From: an uncultured Lachnospiraceae bacterium
GTDB taxonomy: Bacteria > Bacillota > Clostridia > Lachnospirales > Lachnospiraceae
Reading direction: 5' to 3'
Length of the DNA: 64,000 nt
Assembly: GCA_910579285.1 (NCBI GenBank)
Contig: CAJTTT010000008.1
Coordinates: 55,870-119,869, forward strand
Shown here one piece after another: positions 26,586-35,121 of the stretch; positions within the stretch are counted from its first letter, which is position 1; each line of letters opens with the position of its first letter. The position numbers and the translations under genes were made by a program. A model generated the notes under the pieces. The model searched no databases. It was not told the origin of the DNA and saw nothing but the letters and a program-made list of their open reading frames with translations.

Positions 26586-27871
26586 TCTACGTTAAAAATA
26601 TATCTTATATGATGACTCACGTTTTCTTTTTGGTTTTCGTCTATCTGTTTACGTTACACCGCTTTTCCAGGAGGAAAACGCTGGCAGTCTGCTTCCTTTC
26701 CTTTCTTCTGACAACCGTAATGAATCAGCTGAAACTGAATTTTATCACAGACAGCCCATTATTTTACTTTTTTACAACAATCGCGCAGATAGCCGTCGCA
26801 CAGCTTACGGGCCTCCTCATCTCAGAAAAGCGGGACAGCAGAACGCTTTTTGTGGGATTAAGCGCCTCCAACTATGTGGCGGCCGGAAGCATAACCGCAT
26901 CTATCCTCTACATTTTTACAGGCAGCATCGGTCTCGCGATGGCTGGAAGTCTGCTGTCTCATGTGGTTATTTTACTGGTACTCTGCTTTAAAATAAGAGA
27001 TATGATTTTTAAATTCTGCGAGCGGGATCTGGAAAAGAGCAGATGGGAAATCTGCCTGATTCCCATATTCTTTTACTGCAGTCTTTCCAGCATCGCCTTT
27101 TTCCCATATACCCTTTACGACCACCCCGAAAACATTCTTGTCAGTATTTTTTTAATGATTACCATGCTGGTCTCCTATGTGGTGGTACTGCGCTATCTGA
27201 ACAGCGAAACAAAGCATATGGAAGAATATTGGAAAAATGTGATGTTTGAGTCCTATATCAAGGGCCTGGAAAGCCAGAACTATCTGGCGGAGCAGTCAAC
27301 GCGCAACCTCAAAATACTGCGGCATGACATGAGACATTTTTCCATGATGATAGACTCCCTCCTGGACCAGAAAGAATATGACGAGATCAAAAACATCACC
27401 GGGCACATCAACGAAGTGGTAAATGAAAATAAAGTGGACCAATACTGCGAAAACCTGGTTGTCAACACAATTCTTATGAAAATGACAGAGCAGGCAAAGT
27501 CTCTCCAGATTACTCTGCGCCTGGATGCACTGATACCCAGGCAGCTCCCTGTCAATGAATATGAATTTGCGATGGTTCTCGCCAACCTGTTGGAAAATGC
27601 CGTGTTCAGCGCCAAAAATGCTGCGCCTTCCAAGAACCCTATTAACGCAAAAATGCATTGTACCAGCGAATACCTTCTGATTGATATAGAAAACGACTGC
27701 GTGCAGGAAATTCGCTTCGATTCCATAACGGGACTTCCCAAAAGCAGACGCGGCAAAGGCCACGGCCTTGGCATGCAGAGCGTACAGGCTTTCTGTGATA
27801 AGATGGGCGGGACGATTGAATGTTATTGCGAAAACAACCGTTTCCGAATTATTTTGTATGTGAAATTTTAA
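26582..27871 (+). CDS. AgrC-like GHKL sensor histidine kinase
   Basis: Kinase of 429 residues: about six hydrophobic segments over the first 210 residues, a cytoplasmic helix with the phospho-acceptor in LRHDMRHF near residue 248, and a GHKL-type ATPase domain with N-box LANLLENAVF and lid GKGHGLGMQSVQ. This layout matches AgrC/ComD/NatK-type peptide sensors. It is coupled to the LytTR regulator. No AgrB-like protease or AgrD-like peptide gene was found beside it, so the ligand may come from elsewhere. Confidence 0.92.
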   Translation: MIYVKNISYMMTHVFFLVFVYLFTLHRFSRRKTLAVCFLSFLLTTVMNQLKLNFITDSPLFYFFTTIAQIAVAQLTGLLISEKRDSRTLFVGLSASNYVAAGSITASILYIFTGSIGLAMAGSLLSHVVILLVLCFKIRDMIFKFCERDLEKSRWEICLIPIFFYCSLSSIAFFPYTLYDHPENILVSIFLMITMLVSYVVVLRYLNSETKHMEEYWKNVMFESYIKGLESQNYLAEQSTRNLKILRHDMRHFSMMIDSLLDQKEYDEIKNITGHINEVVNENKVDQYCENLVVNTILMKMTEQAKSLQITLRLDALIPRQLPVNEYEFAMVLANLLENAVFSAKNAAPSKNPINAKMHCTSEYLLIDIENDCVQEIRFDSITGLPKSRRGKGHGLGMQSVQAFCDKMGGTIECYCENNRFRIILYVKF

Positions 27872-27925
27872 GATACCACTTTTCTTCCAAATAATACATC
27901 ACAGTCACAGAAAGCCGTCTGCACG

Positions 27926-29065
27926 TCACGGCCTCTGTATCACAAACGTGTCCTCCAGCAGCAGCCAGTTCGGCCGGAAAAACCGCATGATCTGCCAGTA
28001 ACCCATCCCTCTCAGACCATATTCTGGCAGAAGGGCAAACTTTGCCCGGTAGCTTCTCACATCCTCAAACCACACTTCGTGGAGCTGTCCGTCTCTTTCA
28101 TACTGGAAAAAAGGCGACATGGCCGTTTCATCAAACTGAATAGGGACACCGGCCTCTATGGCGATCCGCACGGCCTCCAGATTGCTCACAGTCGTTGCTC
28201 TGGAGGAACCCTGCACGAAGGGCAGTGTCCAATCATATCCGTAATTCGGTATTCCCAGATCAATTTTAGCGGGGTCAATGCGTGTGACGGCATACTCCAC
28301 CACCTGCCGCACTTTATTGACAGGCGCCACGGCCATCGGCGGCCCGTAAGTATAGCCCCACTCATAAGTCATAAGAAGAACACTGTCTGCCGCCTCCCCC
28401 AAAAGCCGGTAATCCTTTCCCTCATACAGAAGGCCCGCCTGCTCATCAGAAGTTTTTGGCGCCAGCGCCACAGATACATGATAGCCGTAGGGCGAGAGAA
28501 AATCTCTTACATCCGCCACAAAACCGGCAAACGGAACACGGTCTTCGGGGAGAATGTACTCAAAGTCTATGTCCACCCCCTGGAAATTCTTTTCCTGTAC
28601 GGCTGTAAGAAGATTTGCAAGCAGATTATCTATGGCCTCCTGATTGTTTACCACAGAGGTGATCAGAAAATTATTGAAGTTTCCATCCGGCCCAATCGGC
28701 GTCAGCGTGAGAACCGGGCGCACACCCTGCACCAGCGCAGCGTCAATCATAAAGGTATCGTCAACCGCAGGTGGAATCAGATCTCCGTCCGTGGTGAAAC
28801 CATAGGAAAAGACAGAGAGCGAAGACAGATAGGGGAGCGTTTCATTCAGCGTATCCTGCCGGATAAATGGGTAAGCATAGCCGTTTACCCAGGCTGGATA
28901 GGAAGACTCAGACGCCTCCCCCGAAGACAATAGAAGCGCCTGCCCCACCGCCAGCGGATAAGGGTAGGAGAGCTGGTTGTTATAGATAACGGAAGACACA
29001 GAAATCCCATGACTTTCCGCGATGGAATCTACCGTGTCTCCAGATTGTACCACATAAATTTCCAT
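27926..29065 (-). CDS. LysM-GH18 glycosidase (SleL/YaaH-like)
   Basis: Protein of 379 residues: one LysM peptidoglycan-binding repeat (1-46, YVVQSGDTVDSIAESHG) and a glycoside hydrolase 18 barrel (about 60-375) with the catalytic DxDxE motif in GVDIDFEY near residue 168 and MTYEWGYTYGPP further on. This arrangement is that of Bacillus SleL/YaaH spore-cortex N-acetylglucosaminidases. It has no signal peptide, as expected for proteins deposited in spore coats via LysM. ATG 29065 is preferred with AGGAATC upstream. Cortex or coat hydrolysis during germination is the likely role. Confidence 0.9.
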   Translation of the reverse strand: MEIYVVQSGDTVDSIAESHGISVSSVIYNNQLSYPYPLAVGQALLLSSGEASESSYPAWVNGYAYPFIRQDTLNETLPYLSSLSVFSYGFTTDGDLIPPAVDDTFMIDAALVQGVRPVLTLTPIGPDGNFNNFLITSVVNNQEAIDNLLANLLTAVQEKNFQGVDIDFEYILPEDRVPFAGFVADVRDFLSPYGYHVSVALAPKTSDEQAGLLYEGKDYRLLGEAADSVLLMTYEWGYTYGPPMAVAPVNKVRQVVEYAVTRIDPAKIDLGIPNYGYDWTLPFVQGSSRATTVSNLEAVRIAIEAGVPIQFDETAMSPFFQYERDGQLHEVWFEDVRSYRAKFALLPEYGLRGMGYWQIMRFFRPNWLLLEDTFVIQRP

Positions 29066-29166
29066 AAATGATTCCTGCATCGTTTTACCTTATTTTATGC
29101 AGTTCCCGAAAACAAAGTGAAGAAGGTGGGAAGGGTAATCACAACATTTCCCGTATCTGTTTCAGA

Positions 29167-29790
29167 CTATGGAAACAGGACTTTCCGCAGATCCTCCGCC
29201 TGCTGTGACTCCGCCGCAAAGACATCAATCCTGTGTATATCACTGCTCCTGTCCTTGAAGGCTGGAAACAAAAACCCGCACTCCGGCTTCCCCGGTTCAT
29301 AGTCACCGCTGACCGGGCACACCGCACAGATCAGGAACTGGTAAACCTCCTCCGATTCCCAGAGGCTTTCCTTGTCGTTTGCTTTCAGCGGGACATCGTA
29401 GCTGCCATGAAAGAAATAAATGGCGTAGCTGCCGTCAGCCCGGTATTTTTGACCAAATTCCTCATAAAACACATCCAACATTGCATCATTTTTCAGGCCG
29501 CACTCCTTCAACGCCATGAGAAGCTGCCATATACGCCCCGGCTGCCCGTCCCCTTCTCCAAACCCATACTCCTTCAGCTGCACATTGGTATCAGAAAAAG
29601 GGATCGCTTTTGCAATGTCAAGGTTGATCTGCTGGTCTTTCTGGGACAACTTTAAGAAATGCTTATTAAAAGTTCCGTCAACAAACCCCTCTTCATCCAG
29701 ATATGCCCCTGCAATCCTGTCAAAGCAGTTTCGTTTCAGAGTCATGCGTCTGGTCAGTTCCAGCATATCCTCCCGGTTAATTTTACCCAT
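29167..29790 (-). CDS. Short DUF4317-like protein
   Basis: Protein of 207 residues resembling the N-terminal half of DUF4317 proteins, which are common in Firmicutes, about 370-400 residues long and of unknown function. Family-like blocks are MTLKRNCFDRIAGAYLDEEG, HGSYDVPLKAND, ESEEVYQFLICAVCPVSGDY and GFLFPAFKDRSSDIHRIDVF. It stops soon after the last block, so it is a short form or a truncated copy. ATG 29790 has GGGAGAATAAAC upstream. It starts 11 bases after the gene at 29802 ends and is the last gene of a four-gene operon with a kinase and a nuclease-like protein. Confidence 0.75.
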   Translation of the reverse strand: MGKINREDMLELTRRMTLKRNCFDRIAGAYLDEEGFVDGTFNKHFLKLSQKDQQINLDIAKAIPFSDTNVQLKEYGFGEGDGQPGRIWQLLMALKECGLKNDAMLDVFYEEFGQKYRADGSYAIYFFHGSYDVPLKANDKESLWESEEVYQFLICAVCPVSGDYEPGKPECGFLFPAFKDRSSDIHRIDVFAAESQQAEDLRKVLFP

Positions 29791-29801
29791 GTTTATTCTC
29801 C

Positions 29802-30998
29802 CTACAGCTCTCCCCATTCTCTGGAGAGAGAAAACTGATATGCCATGTCAAAGGCAGAAACAGCGGCCCTGTTCACATCACAGATCTCCGTAAAGTCCCT
29901 GTCCTGGCCTCTGATCCCCTTGTCCGCCAATCCAGACAGCAACTGTTCCGCAGTTCCCAATAATGCCAGATAAGCATCCTTTGTCTCCTCGTATGTCCCT
30001 CTGACGCTGTTTTGGCACTGTTTTCGCAGACAATAGAGGTAATGCCGGAACGTTTCTTTCTCGCCAAAGCCGGTAGAAGAGGGCAGACCGCCGCTAAAAA
30101 GCATGTCGCTATACGGATTTCTCATGGTTGCCGGCGGTTCCATCCGATTGAGTAATTTCATCCGATTGGCAATATCCAAAAAAGGAATCTTGTACTCTGA
30201 CAGCGCCTGCGGACAGTAATACCATAACGCACGCCGGCCGGGTTTCTTCTCCTCTGTTGTCTCAAAATGTTCCGGCTTGAACCAGCGGACATTTAAATAA
30301 TTTCCCGATGCCACAGCGTCACATTTTGTCAATGCCATACACAGGAGCTGATGGCTGGCGTATCCTATGACGACCTTCTTATGCTGCCGCTTAATGCCTG
30401 CCGCCAGTGACATGATGTTAGAGACCCACAGCGGCCTGTCGACCAGATAAAATTTCTCTGGATGTTCACAGACAATATAGACTCCCGGTATATCCCACTC
30501 TTCCACAAAGGACGTAATCTGCTCTATCTGGTTTTCGTCATTGGCCACCTCACTGGATATGGCAATGGTATGCATATATTCCATATCCGGCGCATATTTC
30601 TGCGCGCTCTCTATAATCAGTTTCTGGACTTTATTCCACAGACTGTCAATCCGTTTCGCCGTATTCGATGGTAAAATAAATACATCCGAATCAATTTCCT
30701 TATTCAGGTCCGCAAGTCCCGATACCACCTGATCAAACTGCCCCGCCTCCAATGCCGTAATATCCTCATTAGGCCAATAGGCATACTCCGACAGTTTCTT
30801 GTGGAATTTTCTCGGATAATAGAGCTGTGGATCAAGGAACACCCTGCCGTTTTTTTTATGCACCTTATCCGAAAAATTTCCTATGTTATTAGGCAGAATG
30901 TTCATAGGGCTTAGAATAACCGTGCCATCCCCGAAGTCTTCCAGGTGCTCTAATGCAAGTTTCCCGGTGTTATGCCCCATTTGTATATATAATTCCAT
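29802..30998 (-). CDS. Unrecognised protein, possible TIM-barrel
   Basis: Protein of 398 residues I cannot place with confidence. Alternating strands and helices (YIQMGHNTG, GTVILSPMN, GRVFLDPQ, SDVFILPS, GVYIVCE, KVVIGYASHQ, CDAVASGNY) suggest a beta/alpha barrel; the sequence feel is somewhat like tRNA-guanine transglycosylase relatives, but no diagnostic zinc site is seen. The C-terminal 100 residues look helical. It has no signal or membrane segment. AAGGGAGAACC precedes ATG 30998. It lies 12 bases after the Ser/Thr kinase gene and 11 before the DUF4317-like gene, so it is surely cotranscribed and could be the effector or substrate of the kinase. Confidence 0.7.
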   Translation of the reverse strand: MELYIQMGHNTGKLALEHLEDFGDGTVILSPMNILPNNIGNFSDKVHKKNGRVFLDPQLYYPRKFHKKLSEYAYWPNEDITALEAGQFDQVVSGLADLNKEIDSDVFILPSNTAKRIDSLWNKVQKLIIESAQKYAPDMEYMHTIAISSEVANDENQIEQITSFVEEWDIPGVYIVCEHPEKFYLVDRPLWVSNIMSLAAGIKRQHKKVVIGYASHQLLCMALTKCDAVASGNYLNVRWFKPEHFETTEEKKPGRRALWYYCPQALSEYKIPFLDIANRMKLLNRMEPPATMRNPYSDMLFSGGLPSSTGFGEKETFRHYLYCLRKQCQNSVRGTYEETKDAYLALLGTAEQLLSGLADKGIRGQDRDFTEICDVNRAAVSAFDMAYQFSLSREWGEL

Positions 30999-31010
30999 AT
31001 CGGTTCTCCC

Positions 31011-31853
31011 TTAACTGTAAATAAATGTGGGCCTTGCTGCATTCAGCCATCCCAACGCCTGTTCAGCCGTCTTGGGCCGCCGGGAAGGATACTTACCCAT
31101 CATCGTACCCAGCAAAGCCATAAACTGGCTTTGGCTGTCCCCCTGAATCAGAAACTGCACCGGCGTAATGGTCTCTGTCTTCTGTAAGACTTCAAGCGCA
31201 TTGGAAGCGCCTTCCCGAAACGGATTGGCGCCTGTAATGCATTCGTATGTAACCACGCCTAACGAAAAGATATCTGCTCTGGAGTCAATCTCCTTTTTAA
31301 AGTTATTGAATTGTTCCGGGGCAGAATAGCCGGGCGTATGCGGTCCCATCAGCGCCCCCGTGTTTGTGAGGGAATCTGCTCCTATGACTCTCGCAATCCC
31401 GAAATCAAGAAAATAGACCTTCCCCTCCTCCGTGCGGATCATATTTTCCGGCTTGATATCTCTGTGTACGATTTTCTGTTTTTCTATACACGCAATGAAC
31501 TGCAGTCCCTGCTCCAAAAAGTAAACCGCTTCTTTCAGAGAAAATCTGATTCCCTGATTGAGTAACTGCCTCAGCTCTGTCCCAAATATCTTTTCTTCTA
31601 TCATGTACAGTGTTTCCGTGCCCTCGTACTCGACCGTTCCCGTCTCATAAATTTTAGGAATCATCGGCAGATCCAGTGATTTCTCAATCTCTATTTCCCG
31701 CCTGGCTCTCGGATCGTTGGAAAAAAAATATAATTTAACGACACTCTCTCCATACCGTTTATGATTCCCTTCATAAACGGTTTTCTGGCCGCACCGCTTT
31801 AGCAGCTTCACATTCTCAAATTCGTCCGAGCAAATGTCCTGAAATTTTTTCAT
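31011..31853 (-). CDS. Soluble Ser/Thr protein kinase
   Basis: Hanks-type kinase of 280 residues. The ATP lysine K40 is in SVVKLYF, the catalytic HRD at 130-132 (HRDIKPEN), the DFG at 150-152, and the activation segment carries TPGYSAPEQ. The glycine-rich loop is degenerate (RCGQKTVYEG). The domain fills the whole protein: there is no membrane helix, PASTA repeat or other sensor, unlike PrkC. AGAGGT precedes ATG 31853. It is the second gene of the four-gene operon, 15 bases after the nuclease-like gene. It likely phosphorylates one of its operon partners. Confidence 0.93.
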   Translation of the reverse strand: MKKFQDICSDEFENVKLLKRCGQKTVYEGNHKRYGESVVKLYFFSNDPRARREIEIEKSLDLPMIPKIYETGTVEYEGTETLYMIEEKIFGTELRQLLNQGIRFSLKEAVYFLEQGLQFIACIEKQKIVHRDIKPENMIRTEEGKVYFLDFGIARVIGADSLTNTGALMGPHTPGYSAPEQFNNFKKEIDSRADIFSLGVVTYECITGANPFREGASNALEVLQKTETITPVQFLIQGDSQSQFMALLGTMMGKYPSRRPKTAEQALGWLNAARPTFIYS

Positions 31854-31868
31854 CTGTAGTTTACCTCT

Positions 31869-32597
31869 CTAGCTTTGATACGCTGCCATTTTCCCGATCC
31901 ATTCATTAAACTGTAATGATAAATAGCTGGATGGTAATTTCAGTTTCTGCGCTTCCACCACTTTCTGAAATCCTTTGCGCCTGCAGTATAAACCCGTGCC
32001 CTGTCTTTCAAAACTTTTAATCGTGCTGTCCTTGGGATTTGCGGTATTAACCACCGCATAGGATTGGGACGCGAACCATGTATTAATCAATGATTGTTCT
32101 GCGGCCTTTTTTATATCTGCCATTTTCGCTTCTACGGAAACCAATTTTTTTATATGATAAATGTTTCTCACATCCACGGGTTTCCACATGCCTGAAGTGC
32201 GGTTTATCATCCTTGCATCCAGCAGTTTCCCGACCGCTTCCAAAACCGTCTTCTCAGGCAGCCTGAGCTTCGCCAGCAGATTTTCCCCGGTACATCCTCC
32301 AGATAGAAGCAAATAGGACAGTACCTTCAGATCATTTGTATTCAGTTTTTCTCTTTCGACTGACCAGTGATCAAGTATCTTTGCTGAATAGGACGCAAAT
32401 ACAATATCAGGAAATCCCGATGAAATCTGCGGTTCTATAAATACTGCCAAATTATTTATCTTGTTATTTTTTAAAAACCGATGGATATAATAGTCGATAA
32501 ATTCTTTTACCAGCTCCAGCTCTTCGCCCTCTGTCACAGATCTTGTATATAAGCCTATATCCTTTACGTCATGGTCCAGCACCATTACTTTATCCAT
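31869..32597 (-). CDS. PD-(D/E)XK-like protein with inserted winged helix
   Basis: Protein of 242 residues I do not recognise by name. Residues about 28-70 and 150-200 together look like a restriction-endonuclease fold: E55, D64 in FPDIVF, E156-x-K158 in SVEAK, and a following helix ending in Q168 and AVVN. Between them (about 86-147) lies a winged-helix segment (LSYLLLSGGCTGENLLAKLR then LLDARMINR). ATG 32597 is chosen because an upstream TTG-started extension would cover the operon promoter. It is first in a four-gene operon with a Ser/Thr kinase. It may be a DNA-binding nuclease or a regulator derived from one; activity is unproven. Confidence 0.7.
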   Translation of the reverse strand: MDKVMVLDHDVKDIGLYTRSVTEGEELELVKEFIDYYIHRFLKNNKINNLAVFIEPQISSGFPDIVFASYSAKILDHWSVEREKLNTNDLKVLSYLLLSGGCTGENLLAKLRLPEKTVLEAVGKLLDARMINRTSGMWKPVDVRNIYHIKKLVSVEAKMADIKKAAEQSLINTWFASQSYAVVNTANPKDSTIKSFERQGTGLYCRRKGFQKVVEAQKLKLPSSYLSLQFNEWIGKMAAYQS

Positions 32598-32643
32598 ATC
32601 ATACCCCGTTTTTCTCTGAGCAGGCGCTGCCTGTCTTTGTACA

Positions 32644-32672
32644 ATTATATCAACAGAATCCTGCAAAGGCAA
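32644..32672 (-). promoter_or_regulatory. Promoter of the kinase/nuclease-like four-gene operon
   Basis: Minus strand: -35 TTGCCT (32667-32672), 17 bases, perfect -10 TATAAT (32644-32649). It lies just after the spmA terminator, so the four genes form an independent unit with a leader of about 40 bases. Confidence 0.7.
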
Positions 32673-32681
32673 TTCATATAT

Positions 32682-32706
32682 GAAAACGGAGAGCCTACGC
32701 TCTCCG
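32682..32706 (-). terminator. Rho-independent terminator of spmA
   Basis: On the minus strand CGGAGAGC, a short loop, then GCTCTCCG and TTTTC. The spmA stop codon TAG sits in the loop, so termination follows translation end directly. Confidence 0.75.
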
Positions 32707-33393
32707 CTTTCTATCCCTCACCTTACAATACACCACCGCCGTCAGCGTACTCACAAACGTCGCCGCAATCGCCGGTGCAATAATCCCCGCCGGGTTCACA
32801 CTGCCGTACTGCTGCCTGTACGCGATCATATTCACTGGTATCAACTGCAGGGAAGAAATATTCAAAATCAAAAACGTGCACATCTCATTGCTTGCAACCC
32901 TGCCGCTCTTTCCATTTACCGCCGCAGGCAGCTCGCCGCCGCTTTTTCCCGTCTTGTTCCCCTTTTTCTTTCCGTCTGTGAAAATGCCTTCCCCTGCCTG
33001 CACATATCCCGGCGTCCCTCTCTCCGCCTCCAGCTTCGCCAGCTCCTCCATAGCCTTAAGCCCGGCAGGCGTGCACGCCCAGCCAAGCCCCAGCACATTG
33101 GCAATCAGATTTGCAGCAATATACTCTCTGGCCGGATGGCCTTTCGGGATGCGCGGAAAAAGAAAGCTGATGAAGGGTTGTATCCCTCTCGTCAGCTTTG
33201 CAATCAGGCCCGATTTCTGCGCAATCTCCATAAGTCCCACCCACAGCGCCATCACGCCGATCATGGTGATGCACAGAGACACCGCGTCCCCGGCGGAGTC
33301 GAGCGCCGCGTTTGTCACCTCCGCCATTTTCCCCGTAAACGCACCGTACACAACGCCAATCAGAATCATAAAAGCCCAGATATAATTTAACAT
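32695..33393 (-). CDS. spmA: Spore maturation protein A
   Basis: Integral membrane protein of 232 residues matching SpmA, partner of SpmB in spore core dehydration and heat resistance. Conserved blocks are LCITMIGVMALWVGLMEIA, FPRIPKGHPAREYIAANLIA, GLGWACTPAGLKAM and LNISSLQLIPVNMIAYR. SpmA is usually about 195 residues; here a Lys/Gly-rich stretch of about 35 residues (TDGKKKGNKTGKSGG) is inserted in a cytoplasmic loop near residue 140. It follows cotH by 36 bases on the same strand, while spmB is 22 kb away. Confidence 0.93.
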   Translation of the reverse strand: MLNYIWAFMILIGVVYGAFTGKMAEVTNAALDSAGDAVSLCITMIGVMALWVGLMEIAQKSGLIAKLTRGIQPFISFLFPRIPKGHPAREYIAANLIANVLGLGWACTPAGLKAMEELAKLEAERGTPGYVQAGEGIFTDGKKKGNKTGKSGGELPAAVNGKSGRVASNEMCTFLILNISSLQLIPVNMIAYRQQYGSVNPAGIIAPAIAATFVSTLTAVVYCKVRDRKRRA

Positions 33394-33429
33394 GAAAACT
33401 CCGATAAAAATGATATTCTTATTTCCATT

Positions 33430-35025
33430 CTATGAATTTCCCGGCATAATATGTTTACCGCCTGTCTGCCGGCCTCGCGCTTTCTGCTCTGCGCCTCCTC
33501 CCATATCCATCACCCCCATAACGGAGATGTCGATTTCTGATGCATCTACAAGATTTGCAGTGTCTTCCCGCTGTTTCTCGTCCGTAGCCGGAATGGTGCC
33601 TGCAATCTGTCCTTTGACGCTTTCCGCCCGCAGCATCACCGTCTGATACAACATTTCCGCGCCCGCCTCATACTCCTCATAAGAATAGAGCGCGGTGGGA
33701 TCTGTTTCCACCAGTGTGTCAATTCGTTCCCGGATTCCCTCGTAAACTTCCTGAAACCTTCCGCCCAGAACATACTCCTGCGCCAACTGGTTTAAATACT
33801 CATGGTAGCGGGAAAGATATGTCTCATTCTCCAGCAGGCCGTCAAAAAATGTCGTCCCCGCAAAAGGAGTATCCACCGCATCATTTACGACCTCCGATGC
33901 ATCATTCTCAGGCCCCATATACATTCCGCCAAAAGCAAGGTTATAATCCCACGGGAGAATATTCAGCATTCCATTGTATTCATACAGATAATAATTGTGC
34001 GCCATGTTTCCAGAAAGGCTGTCCAGATTTACGGAAAACGCATGCACCGCCATATACTTTAGCAGATTGTCCACATCCAGGTATTTTTCAAGAGCTGTTC
34101 CACTGCCAATATTCTTGAGAGCCGTAACTACCCTGCTGTGATCCGCTTTTCCAGTATCTGTCACCTCGCCATCCCAGATATCGGAATAACTGGAAAGTTC
34201 CTCATCGGTGTAGTTGAGGTTTGCGCCGTTTCCGCCTCCCATAGAAGGGCCGCCGTCTGGCATTTTTCCCCGCGCTGTCTTTTTCCTTTCATCCCCTTCC
34301 TCCAGCCGCTCTTCCTTCCATGCAGCGGCGTCCTTTTCCCCTGGCTGGGGCGGCTCTCCTCCAAACGCTCCTTTGGCGCCGCCTCCCATCTTCATGCTGT
34401 CGGGCTTATACAGTTTGCCGTCCCCGGTTCCGTAATTTCGCAGAAGAAAGCTCTCCTCTACAGCCTCCAGTGCCAGGTATACGCCCAGATATTCTCCGTT
34501 CAAAGAAAGTTCGGCATAATTGTACAGGGATGCATCCACTCCCAGATATCGGTACATATCATAGACAACAGCTTCCTTCATGCTGGTGGCATCCGCATAG
34601 TTGTTATTCAGAATCAGCTTATCAAGCCCTAGGCAGGTCTGCCCTTCCACATAATGGTCAAACTCCAGCTTGAAGCTGAACCTGTCTGTATCGGGATTCA
34701 TGGCAATTGCTGACAGACTCGTATTGCCCTTTGTGCGGAGTCCCACATTGCCAAGTTTCTGGTCGTTAATCTGCACATCACAGGCGTAGTATTCCTTCGC
34801 TGCGGCATTCTCCAGCATTTCCTCCCACTCTTCCTGTTTCATCTGAATATCAATCCGCATCACTTCTTCCGTATCAAACAATGCTTCTTCATACGCCATC
34901 GGTACACTCACCCCGCCGAGCGCCTCCACCGCCTGCCGGGAAAAGGCTGTCATCCAAAGACAGAACGCGACAGCGGCCGCCATGATTATACTGACCAGCT
35001 TTGCTATATGCTTGTATGAAATCAT
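33430..35025 (-). CDS. cotH: CotH-family kinase-like protein
   Basis: Protein of 531 residues of the CotH family, atypical kinases that phosphorylate spore coat and other surface proteins. An N-terminal hydrophobic segment (8-27) is a signal or anchor. Family marks are GLRTKGNTSL, LDKLILNNNYADATSMKEAVVYD, YLGVYLALEAVEESF and ILPWDYNLAFGG, the last holding a metal-binding aspartate. A Gly/Lys/Glu-rich insertion (about 210-270) is low complexity. GAGGTG precedes ATG 35025. It is clustered with DUF4956 and VTC-domain genes, an arrangement common in Firmicutes and not limited to spore formation. Confidence 0.9.
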   Translation of the reverse strand: MISYKHIAKLVSIIMAAAVAFCLWMTAFSRQAVEALGGVSVPMAYEEALFDTEEVMRIDIQMKQEEWEEMLENAAAKEYYACDVQINDQKLGNVGLRTKGNTSLSAIAMNPDTDRFSFKLEFDHYVEGQTCLGLDKLILNNNYADATSMKEAVVYDMYRYLGVDASLYNYAELSLNGEYLGVYLALEAVEESFLLRNYGTGDGKLYKPDSMKMGGGAKGAFGGEPPQPGEKDAAAWKEERLEEGDERKKTARGKMPDGGPSMGGGNGANLNYTDEELSSYSDIWDGEVTDTGKADHSRVVTALKNIGSGTALEKYLDVDNLLKYMAVHAFSVNLDSLSGNMAHNYYLYEYNGMLNILPWDYNLAFGGMYMGPENDASEVVNDAVDTPFAGTTFFDGLLENETYLSRYHEYLNQLAQEYVLGGRFQEVYEGIRERIDTLVETDPTALYSYEEYEAGAEMLYQTVMLRAESVKGQIAGTIPATDEKQREDTANLVDASEIDISVMGVMDMGGGAEQKARGRQTGGKHIMPGNS

Positions 35026-35121
35026 AATTCACCTCACTTTTACGCTTCCCTGACCGCAGCCCTGCTGAGACCATGCATAAGAGGGCCTGCGGCAGACGGC
35101 GGGCCTGCACACCTCCCGCTG

